A DNA stretch of 64,000 bases. Source: an uncultured Bacteroidales bacterium. Its GTDB lineage: Bacteria > Bacteroidota > Bacteroidia > Bacteroidales > Paludibacteraceae. The notes beneath the pieces are model-generated. The model was not told where the DNA came from and did no database searches. It saw only the letters and a program-made list of their open reading frames with translations. Where the stretch lies: the NCBI GenBank assembly GCA_944321895.1, contig CALUNA010000008.1, positions 54,055 to 118,054 on the forward strand, written 5' to 3'. Of the stretch, positions 26,111 through 35,863 are shown piece by piece. The position numbers were made by a program, and so were the translations under genes. Each line of letters begins with the position of its first letter. Position 1 is the stretch's first letter.

Positions 26111-29100
26111 TTAATTATTTGATTGTGGTTGTGAGTCTGTAATGAAATCTTTCGGTAATTTTCCGAAGTGTTCGTAAAAGCATTTTGAGAAGTAGGATGG
26201 CGTGTTGAAACCTACCATGTAGCACACTTCGTTGATCTTGTATTTGCCGCAGGCCAACAGTTGTGCGCTTTGGTTCAGCCGGATCAGTTTGATGTAATCG
26301 TTTGGCGTGAGCCCGGTGATGTTCTTGATTTTCTTGTGGAAGTTGGAACGGCTCATGTAGAACGATTCTGACAGGTTGTCTATTGTGAAACGTTCGTCGG
26401 CCATGTTTTCAATAATATTTGCGTTCAGTTTTTCAATGAATTCAGCATTGTTATTGTTGTGTTCCGTATTATGTTGTTTGAAATATACCAGCGGTGATTT
26501 AATGAAGTTGTTGCGTATGTTGTTCCTGTTTTCGATAATGCTGTTTATCTGTGCCTTCAGTTGTCCGAATGAGAAAGGTTTTTCCATGTAGACATCGGCT
26601 CCGCGGTTCAGGCTGTCTATTTTTGTCGGAGTGTCGGTTTTTGCAGAAAGCAGGATGAACGGCAGGTGTGAATAGGCTACGTTGCCTTTTATTCTATCGC
26701 ATAATTCCAGACCATCCATTTCCGGCATCATGATGTCCGAAATGATGACATCGATATTTTCCTGTTCGATAATCTGCAGTGCCTTGACACCATTTTCGGC
26801 TCCCGTGACATTGAAATCCTCGCTTAGGCTGTCAATGAGGAAATCGCGCAGGTCTGTGTTGTCCTCTACAATGAGCAGCCGTGCTTTGGTTTCGTTAGCG
26901 TGGGTCGCCGCAGTCTCTTCCCGGTTTTCCGTTGTTTTGAATTCGGCGGTTTCCGGCTGATTGGCAGATTGTTCTGTTGTTTTCTTAACGGGTAATGTCA
27001 GAGTGAATATGCTGCCGTGTTTTTCTGCATTTGTCACTCGCAATGTTCCCTGATGTTTTTCAGCCAGCGATTTGGATAATGAAAGGCCCAATCCGGAGCC
27101 GGTTCTGGGCTGGCTGTCGTTGTCCTGTACCTGGAAAAATGGGTCGAATATCTTGTCGTGGTATATTTCAGGAATTCCTTTTCCGTCATCTTCCACAGTG
27201 ACAATGATTTGTTCTTTTTCCTGTCTTATGTGGATGAGAATCTGTTTTTCTGCATACTTGATTGCATTGGAAACGAGATTGCTGATAATTTTATAGATGG
27301 CTTCTGCATCTACAGTCGAGAAAATGGGCTCATTGTCCACTTGCAGTTTTATTTCCAGTCCTTTCAGCTGTGCATTCGGGTAGTATTGGTTGTATACCCT
27401 TCTGATGATGGAAACAATCTCTTGATATTGGAACTTGAAACAGAACATGTTTTCTTCCACTTTCCGGAAGTCCAGCAGTTGGTTTATCAGGTCGAGCAAC
27501 CTGTTGGTGTTGACTTTGATGATATTCAGGCTGCTTCTGGTTTTGGCGTTTCCATCGTCAGAGTTCAGTATGTTTTCCAGTGGTGCCGTAATCAGGGAGA
27601 GCGGTGTGCGTATTTCGTGGGCGATATTTGTGAAAAAGTTGATTTTCGCCTGATATATTTCCTTTTCCTTTTCCACCGTGTATCTGTAAATCTGTTCTTG
27701 GTTTTTTTGTGCAATGCGTTTCTGATATTTGTGCAGGACAAGCACTATAATGCCAATCAGCAGCATTACATACAGGAATATCATGCCAACGGACAGCAGG
27801 AAAGGCGGTTTGACCTTGATGCTTATTTGTTGCAGGTCACTCCACACGTTGTCGTTGTTGCTCCCTTTCACCTTGAAGACATAATTTCCGGGTGGTATGT
27901 TCATGTAATATGCCCTGTTGCCGGTTGTGTAGGTCCAGTCCGTATCGAAGCCTTCCAGCATGTAGGCATATTGATTTTCGCTTGGTGCAAGATAGCTTAA
28001 TGCAACGAAGCTGATGTTGAAGGTGGAGTTTTTACGTTCAAGCGTGATTTTGTTTTCTTTGTCCGAGTCAAGTTGTTGTTTGGGTTTGTTTCCAGCCGAA
28101 TATATTGTGTTTGGAATATTGAATTGCGTAATGGCCAGATTTGGTTTTTGCAGGTTGTGCTTGATGGCTTGCGGATAGAATGCAATGAAACCGTTTGTTC
28201 CGCCGAAGAACAGCTGGTTGTCCGACAACCGGATAGATGCTTTCGGGTTGTAGCGGATTCGTTGCACATCATCCAGGTAACCAATGCTTTCTATGTTCTG
28301 CAGGTCGTGTGTTATTTTGCAGAGTCCGCGTCCGGTAGTTATCCACAAATTACCTTCCGTGTCGTTCTGGATGGCATAAATTATGTTGGATGGCAGGCCG
28401 TTGTTTTCGTTAAAGAGTTGTTTGAAACAATTGTTTTGCGCATCAAAGAGCAACAGGCCTGCGTCTTCCGTACCTGCCCATATCCGGAATCTGGAATCCT
28501 GAAAAATGCAGTTGATGTGGTTGCTCGGTAGGGGTGATGGAACGTCTGTCGTATATGAATATGTGTCCCACGTGCTGTCTGCATTCAGGCGGAAGAGTCC
28601 GTGTGTATGGGCGGCAAACCATTTTGCTCCGTTGTAGTCTTCGGTAATGTCCTTGATGGAATAGCCGTTCAGCTTTTCTATCTTCTGTGCTTGTTTCCGG
28701 CTGGAGTCATAGATGCTGACGCCTTCTTCCGAAGCAAACCAGAACAAGCCATCCTGACTTTTGAATATGGTTGTTACAAAGTTGCTGATTTGCCGCTTAA
28801 ATTCTTCCGATTCATTCAGATGTTTTATCTCCAGCGTATTGGTGTTCATGACGCATATGCCCTGCCCATACAGGCTTATGTACAAATAGCCGTTGTCATA
28901 TAGCAGATCCTGTACATCGTGGTAACCGATGTTGATGTTTGTCAGCTCGAACAGTCCGTTTTTCGGATTGAACAGCGACAGTCCGTTGTTGTAGCTTCCA
29001 ACCCACAGCTTGCGATTTTCATCTTCAGCAAAACTGCTGATGATGCTTTTCTTTGTCGATGTGTTTGTCGTATTGTAATAATAAGCGAAAGTATTGATGG

Positions 29101-30076
29101 TTGGCGAGAAGTAATTGACTCCACCGAAATATGTTCCGATCCAGAAGGCGCCTTCCCTGTCTTTTGTGAGTGCGAAAATGGAATTGTCCGTCATGTTATC
29201 GAATTCGTTGTTGAGCATGTGGAATGTTTCCGTATTCCGGTTGAAGGTAACCAAGCCTTTGTCGCAACCCATGATCAATTCGTTTTCTGAAAATTCTATT
29301 ATGGATTTTATGTTGAATGCTTCTTTATACATATAATTATATGTCTTTCCCGTGCGATAATTGTAACGGTACAGGCCGGAGGTGGCTGTACCGACCCACA
29401 GGTTATAATCGGCATCGCAGTAGAGGGTGTTGATGATGGGGTCTTGAATGTCAAAATCCGGCTCCTCGGACATCTTTATGAAGCGGTCCTGTTTTGTATC
29501 GAAAAGGACAAGTCCGTCGCCAGAGGTTCCTAACCATATGTTTCCGACATAATCTTGTTTGATGCTCCAGATAACGTTGTTGGGCAGTTGGGTCGTGTCG
29601 TTGCTTTCATAGTGTTTTTTTACTGTCAGGTCTTTGTTTAGCAAGTATATGCCTTGTCCGTGACAGGCAACCCAGATTTCACCGTTCGGTGACTCGTTGA
29701 TGTCGTTGATGCTGACTTCTCCGGATGGTTTCAGAGGAATGGCGGTAAATGTTTCCGTCGTTTGATGATATTGGTACAGTCCGTTCTTCGTACCTATCAG
29801 GAATCTTCCTTGCGAGTCTTCCTTCAGACAATGTATGAAGTTGTTCCCAATGCTCAGGCTGTCGTTTTCATTCTTCTTGAATACCTTAAAGTTCTTGCCG
29901 TCAAAGCGGTTCAGTCCATCATTCGTACCGAACCACATGAATCCCTGCTTGTCCTGCATGACGGCCCACACGCTGTTATGCGAAAGCCCATCTTCTATCT
30001 GATAGCTCCGGAAATAGTATGCGCCTGCATAGTTGGCTGAAAATGAAATAAGTATAAGAAAAAAGAATCGTTTCAT
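26111..30076 (-). CDS. Hybrid two-component system regulator (HTCS)
   Basis: A 1321-residue inner-membrane sensor/regulator that binds an oligosaccharide in the periplasm and activates the surrounding locus. In order: signal peptide; two seven-bladed propellers from Reg_prop repeats (about 20-680) and a Y_Y_Y domain; a transmembrane helix (about 762-785); histidine kinase with NIAHEIRTPLSL (H about 815); ATP domain with DDGKGIPEIYHDKIFDPFFQ and GSGLGLSLS; receiver with RLLIVEDN and phospho-acceptor in ISDIMMPEMDG (about 1116); and an AraC-type helix-turn-helix at the C-terminus (about 1225-1318). The start at 30076 begins the signal peptide and lies downstream of a -7 element at 30099. It sits between the divergent arms of the PUL, consistent with regulating both. 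Confidence 0.96.
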   Translation of the reverse strand: MKRFFFLILISFSANYAGAYYFRSYQIEDGLSHNSVWAVMQDKQGFMWFGTNDGLNRFDGKNFKVFKKNENDSLSIGNNFIHCLKEDSQGRFLIGTKNGLYQYHQTTETFTAIPLKPSGEVSINDINESPNGEIWVACHGQGIYLLNKDLTVKKHYESNDTTQLPNNVIWSIKQDYVGNIWLGTSGDGLVLFDTKQDRFIKMSEEPDFDIQDPIINTLYCDADYNLWVGTATSGLYRYNYRTGKTYNYMYKEAFNIKSIIEFSENELIMGCDKGLVTFNRNTETFHMLNNEFDNMTDNSIFALTKDREGAFWIGTYFGGVNYFSPTINTFAYYYNTTNTSTKKSIISSFAEDENRKLWVGSYNNGLSLFNPKNGLFELTNINIGYHDVQDLLYDNGYLYISLYGQGICVMNTNTLEIKHLNESEEFKRQISNFVTTIFKSQDGLFWFASEEGVSIYDSSRKQAQKIEKLNGYSIKDITEDYNGAKWFAAHTHGLFRLNADSTWDTYSYTTDVPSPLPSNHINCIFQDSRFRIWAGTEDAGLLLFDAQNNCFKQLFNENNGLPSNIIYAIQNDTEGNLWITTGRGLCKITHDLQNIESIGYLDDVQRIRYNPKASIRLSDNQLFFGGTNGFIAFYPQAIKHNLQKPNLAITQFNIPNTIYSAGNKPKQQLDSDKENKITLERKNSTFNISFVALSYLAPSENQYAYMLEGFDTDWTYTTGNRAYYMNIPPGNYVFKVKGSNNDNVWSDLQQISIKVKPPFLLSVGMIFLYVMLLIGIIVLVLHKYQKRIAQKNQEQIYRYTVEKEKEIYQAKINFFTNIAHEIRTPLSLITAPLENILNSDDGNAKTRSSLNIIKVNTNRLLDLINQLLDFRKVEENMFCFKFQYQEIVSIIRRVYNQYYPNAQLKGLEIKLQVDNEPIFSTVDAEAIYKIISNLVSNAIKYAEKQILIHIRQEKEQIIVTVEDDGKGIPEIYHDKIFDPFFQVQDNDSQPRTGSGLGLSLSKSLAEKHQGTLRVTNAEKHGSIFTLTLPVKKTTEQSANQPETAEFKTTENREETAATHANETKARLLIVEDNTDLRDFLIDSLSEDFNVTGAENGVKALQIIEQENIDVIISDIMMPEMDGLELCDRIKGNVAYSHLPFILLSAKTDTPTKIDSLNRGADVYMEKPFSFGQLKAQINSIIENRNNIRNNFIKSPLVYFKQHNTEHNNNNAEFIEKLNANIIENMADERFTIDNLSESFYMSRSNFHKKIKNITGLTPNDYIKLIRLNQSAQLLACGKYKINEVCYMVGFNTPSYFSKCFYEHFGKLPKDFITDSQPQSNN

Positions 30077-30098
30077 AATTGAGTGGGAAAAACTTGTC

Positions 30099-30106
30099 CA
30101 AAAGTA
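30099..30106 (-). promoter_or_regulatory. -7 element (TACTTTTG) for the HTCS gene
   Basis: Exact TAnnTTTG on the minus strand 23 bp upstream of the ATG at 30076. It excludes the longer frame starting at 30133. Confidence 0.55.
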
Positions 30107-30232
30107 TAACTTATAAAACTGCCGCCATACCAATATATTTTATAATTGTACAAAAATATTGCAACGGATAGCCTGAAAAGCCATTTGGCATCTTTGTGGA
30201 AGTAATTCCCATACGGTTCCTCGCAGAGTATC

Positions 30233-30240
30233 TACATTTG
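30233..30240 (+). promoter_or_regulatory. -7 element (TACATTTG) for the plus-strand PUL operon
   Basis: Exact TAnnTTTG, about 42 bp upstream of the ATG at 30282 and divergent from the HTCS promoter. It rules out a GTG start at 30240. No strong -33 TTTG at the usual spacing, consistent with an activator-dependent promoter. Confidence 0.55.
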
Positions 30241-30281
30241 TGCACAGAAAAAAAAAGTCAAATTTTCAGTTTTATTTTCAT

Positions 30282-32138
30282 ATGTTCCAATCGGTCTCTT
30301 TGTCTGCTCTGGATGTATTTATTATAGTATTCTACTTGTGCGTGCTGGTGGTTATCGGACTGTATTCGAAGCATCGGGCATCCCGTAACCTGGAATCATA
30401 TCTGCTGGGAGGCAAAACTATTCCGTGGTACATGCTTGGATTGTCCAATGCTTCCGGTATGTTTGACATATCCGGTACGGTTTGGCTCGTTGCCATTATG
30501 GTGGTATATGGTCTGAAGAGCATATACATACCTTGGCTGTGGCCTGTTTTCAATCAGATATTCCTAATGGTGTATTTGTCCGTCTGGCTACGCCGTTCGG
30601 GTTGCAAAACGGGGGCGGAATGGATAGAGTTCCGTTTCGGCAAAGACAAGGGAGCCGTGGCCTCACATTGGATTATTGTGATTTTTGCGGTAATAGTCGG
30701 GCTGAGCATGTTGGCATACGGATTTATCGGCTTGGGAAAGTTCATTGAGATTTTTATGCCTTTAAAATCCGTTTTCCCGTTTCTGGATTTTATTCCAAAT
30801 GCTTATGTCCCACATGTATGGGGCATCATTTTCACTTTGTTTGCTGTGTTTTATGCTCTTTTGGGCGGCATGTTGAGTATTGTGTGGGCGGATGTGGCCC
30901 AATATGTCATTATGGCGTTGGCAGGAGTGGCTGTTGCCGTGATAGCAATGTCCCATGTAGATGTTGCCGACCTGTCGGCTTGTGTGCCGCACTCCTGGTT
31001 TTCACCGGCCTTTGGTTGGAAACTGGATATGGAATGGTCGGGAAAATTTGCTGAGTTCAACAACAAGATCTCGACGGATGGTTACCAGTTGTTCAGCCTC
31101 TTTTTCGGCATGGTTTTCCTGAAAGGAATTCTGGCCAGTGTGGCAGGACCGGCTCCTACCTATGACATGCAGAAGATATTGTCGGCGCGTACTCCGAAAG
31201 AAGCGGCGTTGATGAGCGGTTCGGTTTCCGTGATATTGATGCCGGTCCGTTATTTAATGATTACGGGATTTGCCGTGTTGGGTCTGGTTCTGTTTGACCA
31301 GATTAGTCCGCAAATCCGTGATGCGGCAGGCAATTTGGATTTCGAGCTGGTTTTGCCTGCTGTTATCAATCACCCGTGGATTCCTGCAGGATTGGTAGGT
31401 CTGATTCTTGCCGGCCTGCTGGCGGCATTCATGTCTACTTTTGCCGGAACGTTGAATGCGGTGCAGGCCTATCTTGTGAATGATATTTACATAAAGTACT
31501 TCAAGCCGGACATTACACCGCGACAGGCAACCCGGGCAAATTATGCGGTCGGGTTGATAATAGTGCTTGTAAGCATCTGTTTCGGCATGTTGGCCGAAGA
31601 TGTGAACAGTGTTTTGCAATGGGTCACAAGCGCCTTGTACGGCAGTTATATTGTAGCCAATATTCTGAAATGGCATTGGTGGCGTTTCAACGGAAGTGGT
31701 TTTGCATATGGCATGGCTGCAGGAATGTTGCCGGCTTTGATATTGCCGTTGTTTCCGGTTTTTGCCAACATGCTTCCGTTGTATTATTTCCCGATTATTT
31801 TTCTTTGTTCGTTGATTGGCTGTTTGCTGGGTACGTATGCAACAGCTCCAACAGAGAACGGAGTCTTAAGGAATTTTTATGAGAAAACACGTCCTTGGGG
31901 TTGCTGGAGTCCTGTTTACGAGCAGGTTAAGGCGGAAAATCCGGAATTCAGAAAAAATACGGATATGTTTCGGGACATGTGCAACGTATTGACTGGAATT
32001 GTATGGCAGACGGCTTTGGTTGCAGCACCTGTGTTTCTGGTTTTGAAACAGGTGTGGCCTTGTGTGTGCAGTTTGCTTCTGGTGCTGTTGCTAACCTGGG
32101 TACTGAAGCGCAACTGGTATGACAAATTGGTTGATTAA
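30282..32138 (+). CDS. Sodium:solute symporter (SSS/SLC5 family)
   Basis: A 618-residue inner-membrane protein with about 14 predicted helices, of the SSS family that couples sodium entry to uptake of sugars or other solutes. Typical pieces are SYLLGGKTIPWYMLGLSNAS near the N-terminus and the GLILAGLLAAFMSTFAGTLN block. It heads the plus-strand operon; the GH94 gene follows at 13 bp. The pairing suggests import of a cello-oligosaccharide or related disaccharide that is split by the cytoplasmic phosphorylase. Confidence 0.92.
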   Translation: MFQSVSLSALDVFIIVFYLCVLVVIGLYSKHRASRNLESYLLGGKTIPWYMLGLSNASGMFDISGTVWLVAIMVVYGLKSIYIPWLWPVFNQIFLMVYLSVWLRRSGCKTGAEWIEFRFGKDKGAVASHWIIVIFAVIVGLSMLAYGFIGLGKFIEIFMPLKSVFPFLDFIPNAYVPHVWGIIFTLFAVFYALLGGMLSIVWADVAQYVIMALAGVAVAVIAMSHVDVADLSACVPHSWFSPAFGWKLDMEWSGKFAEFNNKISTDGYQLFSLFFGMVFLKGILASVAGPAPTYDMQKILSARTPKEAALMSGSVSVILMPVRYLMITGFAVLGLVLFDQISPQIRDAAGNLDFELVLPAVINHPWIPAGLVGLILAGLLAAFMSTFAGTLNAVQAYLVNDIYIKYFKPDITPRQATRANYAVGLIIVLVSICFGMLAEDVNSVLQWVTSALYGSYIVANILKWHWWRFNGSGFAYGMAAGMLPALILPLFPVFANMLPLYYFPIIFLCSLIGCLLGTYATAPTENGVLRNFYEKTRPWGCWSPVYEQVKAENPEFRKNTDMFRDMCNVLTGIVWQTALVAAPVFLVLKQVWPCVCSLLLVLLLTWVLKRNWYDKLVD

Positions 32139-32151
32139 ACGGATATAAAAT

Positions 32152-34593
32152 ATGAAAAAGTACGGCTATTATGATGATGCGAACCGTGAATACGTGATAA
32201 CGGAAGCGCAAACTCCTTATCCGTGGATAAATTATCTGGGAACGGAAGATTTTTTCGGGTTGATTTCCAATACGGCAGGAGGATATGTTTTTTGTAAGGA
32301 TGCAAAGTACAGGCGGATTACGCGCTACCGCTATAACAATGTGCCTTTGGATTATGGCGGTCGTTATTTTTATATCAATGATGGCGGCATAGTCTGGAAT
32401 CCGGGCTGGAAACCCTGTAAAACACCGTTGGATGCTTATGAATGCCGCCATGGACTGAATTACACACGCATAAAAGGATGCAAGAACGGAGTTGAGGCGG
32501 AAGTGCTGTTTTTTGTTCCGTTGCATACACAGGCCGAAGTCCAGCAGGTTACCTTGCGTAACAACACGGAGAATACGAAGAACATAAAACTGTTCTCGTT
32601 TGTCGAGTGGTGTTTCTGGAATGCTCAGACTGACATGGAGAATTTCCAGCGTAATCTTTCGGTCGGAGAGGTTGAGGTCAGGGACAATGTTATTTATCAC
32701 AAGACGGAATACAGGGAACGCCGTAATCATTATGCCTATTATGCGGTGAACAGGCCGGTTGCCGGTTTTGATACGGACCGGGATGCTTTTCTTGGACAGG
32801 ATAACGGTTTTGATAAGCCTCAGGCAGTTTTTGATGGAAAATCATCCAACAGTGTTGCCCATGGCTGGTCGCCCGTTGCTTCCCATTGCGTGGAAATTGA
32901 ACTTGCGCCCCGTGAGGAGCAGACGGTCATATTTGTTTTGGGCTATGCGGAAAATCCGGCTAATGAAAAATGGGATGCTCCGCAAGTTATGAATACCCGC
33001 AGAGCAGAAGAAACCATTGCCAGATTCCGTACGAAGGAAGATGTGGAGGTAGCTTTCCGCAATTTGTCCAACTATTGGAACCGTTTGCTGAATGTGTTTG
33101 AATTGCATTCAGGAAATGAAAAACTGGATCGTATGGTGAATATCTGGAATCCGTACCAGTGCATGATTACCTTTTGTTTTTCTCGGTCGGCATCTTTCTT
33201 TGAGAGCGGTATTGGTCGTGGCATGGGTTTCCGCGATTCAAATCAGGATTTGATAGGTTTTTTGCACCAGATTCCGGAGCGTGCACGCGAACGTTTGCTG
33301 GATATTGCAGCCACTCAGTTTCCCGATGGCGGCTGTTACCATCAATATCAGCCATTGACAAAGAAGGGAAACAACGAAATCGGACAAGGCTTTAATGATG
33401 ACCCCATGTGGTTGATATTCGGAACAGTTCATTATTTGAAAGAGACGGGAGATTTTTCCATTCTTAACGAACAGGTTCCTTATGACAACAATGAAAATAA
33501 CAAGGCGACATTATTCGAACATCTGACTAATTCTTTCAATCATGTGGTAAATAATCTGGGGCCTCACGGATTACCTTTGATAGGTCGTGCGGATTGGAAC
33601 GATTGTCTGAACCTGAATTGTTTTTCAACGAATCCGGATGAAAGTTTCCAGACAACAGAAAACCGTACGGAAGGTTCTAAGGCGGAAAGTTTGATGATAG
33701 CCGGACTTTTTGTCATGTATGGCCGTGAATATGCATTATTGGCGGAACATGTGGGGCAGAAAGCCGAGGCGGAACGCGCCATGCGCTGTGTCCGGCAAAT
33801 GATGGAAGCCGTCAGGCAATATGGCTGGGATGGGGAATGGTTCCTGCGTGCCTATGATTTTTATGGCAATAAGATAGGCTCGCATGAAAACGAGGAAGGC
33901 AAGATATTTATCGAATCGAACGGCTGGTGTTCCATGGCAGGAATCGGACTGGATGATGGCCTGGTAGACAAGGCTTTGGACGCGGTGCACGAGCAGCTGG
34001 CATGTGAATACGGTATTGTTCTGAACGCTCCGGCATATAGGACTTATCATGTTGAGTATGGAGAAATTTCGAGCTATCCGGAAGGATATAAGGAAAATGC
34101 AGGAATCTTTTGCCACAATAATCCATGGATTATGATAGCCGAAACTGTCAGAGGAAGAGGTGACAGGGCATGGGATTATTACAAAAGGATATGTCCTGTC
34201 TATGTTGAAGAATCACGTAGCGAACTTCACAAGGTAGAACCTTATGTCTATGCGCAAATGATAGCAGGCAGGGATGCTTTCAAACCGGGAGAAGCCAAGA
34301 ACTCATGGCTTACAGGAACTGCAGCCTGGAATTATTTTGCCATAACCCAATATATTCTGGGAATCCGTCCAGACTATGATGGTCTGCTGATAGATCCTTG
34401 TATCCCGGCAACATGGAAGGAATATAAGGTAATCCGTCATTTCAGGGGAGCAATATATCAGATACATGTCCGGAACCGGGATGGTCAAATGAAGGGTGTT
34501 AAGGCCATTTACATGGATGGCCGTAAGCTGGATGGACAGCTTGTTCCTGTCGTGCCGGCCGGAAAAACATGTCAGGTCGATGTAGTTATGTAA
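32152..34593 (+). CDS. GH94 family phosphorylase (cellobiose phosphorylase-like)
   Basis: An 813-residue cytoplasmic enzyme without a signal peptide. Family GH94 cleaves beta-linked disaccharides with phosphate to give alpha-glucose-1-phosphate and a sugar. The N-terminal beta-sandwich is followed by an alpha/alpha barrel with [19 protein letters not shown] (containing the catalytic Asp) and [11 protein letters not shown]. These match cellobiose phosphorylases best, with chitobiose or laminaribiose phosphorylases as alternatives. Placement directly behind an SSS symporter fits a transport-and-phosphorolysis route for imported disaccharides. Confidence 0.92.
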   Translation: MKKYGYYDDANREYVITEAQTPYPWINYLGTEDFFGLISNTAGGYVFCKDAKYRRITRYRYNNVPLDYGGRYFYINDGGIVWNPGWKPCKTPLDAYECRHGLNYTRIKGCKNGVEAEVLFFVPLHTQAEVQQVTLRNNTENTKNIKLFSFVEWCFWNAQTDMENFQRNLSVGEVEVRDNVIYHKTEYRERRNHYAYYAVNRPVAGFDTDRDAFLGQDNGFDKPQAVFDGKSSNSVAHGWSPVASHCVEIELAPREEQTVIFVLGYAENPANEKWDAPQVMNTRRAEETIARFRTKEDVEVAFRNLSNYWNRLLNVFELHSGNEKLDRMVNIWNPYQCMITFCFSRSASFFESGIGRGMGFRDSNQDLIGFLHQIPERARERLLDIAATQFPDGGCYHQYQPLTKKGNNEIGQGFNDDPMWLIFGTVHYLKETGDFSILNEQVPYDNNENNKATLFEHLTNSFNHVVNNLGPHGLPLIGRADWNDCLNLNCFSTNPDESFQTTENRTEGSKAESLMIAGLFVMYGREYALLAEHVGQKAEAERAMRCVRQMMEAVRQYGWDGEWFLRAYDFYGNKIGSHENEEGKIFIESNGWCSMAGIGLDDGLVDKALDAVHEQLACEYGIVLNAPAYRTYHVEYGEISSYPEGYKENAGIFCHNNPWIMIAETVRGRGDRAWDYYKRICPVYVEESRSELHKVEPYVYAQMIAGRDAFKPGEAKNSWLTGTAAWNYFAITQYILGIRPDYDGLLIDPCIPATWKEYKVIRHFRGAIYQIHVRNRDGQMKGVKAIYMDGRKLDGQLVPVVPAGKTCQVDVVM

Positions 34594-34608
34594 TTTGTGT
34601 TTTAAGGA

Positions 34609-35856
34609 ATGGTTTTTAGGAGAGTAGGAATAAAAAAGAATGTTGTTTGCCGGACAATTGTTTTATCATGCATATTGTTTTCTTCCTGCAACCTCCCGAA
34701 CGGGGATTGCAGTGAGAAAAGTGTGGATGAAGATTTGGCTTATTGTCACAGGCAGGTAAAACGGACCTTGCAGCTTGTCGGGAATGATTCCTGCAGGCTG
34801 CCCCGCAGTATTGATGCAGCGTCCGACCAATGGAACATGACGGATGTTTACGACTGGACAAGCGGTTTCTGGCCAGGCATTTTGTGGTATGATTATGAAA
34901 GCAGCGGTGATTTGTCTGTAAAAAAAGAAGCGGAGCACTATACGGCTTGTCTGGCTGAGCTTTTGAATCCGGAACACAAGGGCGATCATGATTTGGGTTT
35001 CCAGTTCTTTTGCAGTTTTGTAAACGCTTATCGGATAACCGCAGACCCGTATTACAAACGGATAGCATTGGCCGGAGCTGACAAGCTGGCCGGATTTTTT
35101 AATCCGAAAGTCGGCACCATCTTGTCGTGGTCACATATAGAAAAGGAAAAAGGATGGCCTCACAATACCATTATGGACAACATGATGAATTTGGATTTGT
35201 TGTTCTGGGCTGCCAGGAATGGAGGTAATCCGGATTATTACCGCATGGCGGAAAGTCATGCCAGAGTGACCATGCAACATCAGTTCCGTTCCGATTATAC
35301 CAACTATCATGTTGCCATATACGACACCGTGAATGGTGATTTTATTAAAGGGCTCACAAACCAGGGATACAGCGATGAATCGTGCTGGTCAAGAGGGCAG
35401 GCATGGGCCATTTACGGCTTTACAATGGTATACCGTGAAACGGGAAACAAGGAATATCTGAGATTTGCGGAAAAACTGGCGGATGCCTATCTGACGCGTT
35501 TGCCGGATGATTACGTGCCTTACTGGGATTTTGATGCGCCCGCCGTTCCGGAACGTCCCAAAGATGTGTCGGCGGCAGCCGTGTGCGCATCTGCCTTGCT
35601 GGAATTGTCATCATTGGAGGACGATGAGTCCATGGCCGAGTGCTATTGGCGCTCTGCGGAGCGTATGTTACGTGCTCTCTCTTCGGATTATTATCGATGT
35701 GGTGAACGGAAACCTGCTTTCTTGTTGCATGCAACAGGAAATATGCCAGCTGGTTATGAAATAGATGCATCTATCAATTATGCCGATTATTATTATATTG
35801 AAGCATTACATCGATACAAAATGTTGAAACAGAACGGTTTTTGTCCAGATAAATAA
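34609..35856 (+). CDS. GH88 family unsaturated glucuronyl hydrolase
   Basis: A 415-residue lipoprotein (lipobox about LFSSC, residue 27) of family GH88, which hydrates and releases 4,5-unsaturated glucuronic acid from oligosaccharides made by polysaccharide lyases. Landmarks are VYDWTSGFWPGILWY, the GHDLGF-like HDLGFQFFCSFV segment, TIMDNMMNLDLLFWAA and DESCWSRGQAWAIYG. The length is typical. The product, 4-deoxy-5-hexosulose-uronate, is the substrate of the KduI/KduD pair at 54.5 kb. It lies 15 bp after the GH94 gene and 7 bp before the GH3 gene. Confidence 0.9.
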   Translation: MVFRRVGIKKNVVCRTIVLSCILFSSCNLPNGDCSEKSVDEDLAYCHRQVKRTLQLVGNDSCRLPRSIDAASDQWNMTDVYDWTSGFWPGILWYDYESSGDLSVKKEAEHYTACLAELLNPEHKGDHDLGFQFFCSFVNAYRITADPYYKRIALAGADKLAGFFNPKVGTILSWSHIEKEKGWPHNTIMDNMMNLDLLFWAARNGGNPDYYRMAESHARVTMQHQFRSDYTNYHVAIYDTVNGDFIKGLTNQGYSDESCWSRGQAWAIYGFTMVYRETGNKEYLRFAEKLADAYLTRLPDDYVPYWDFDAPAVPERPKDVSAAAVCASALLELSSLEDDESMAECYWRSAERMLRALSSDYYRCGERKPAFLLHATGNMPAGYEIDASINYADYYYIEALHRYKMLKQNGFCPDK

Positions 35857-35863
35857 TGGATGT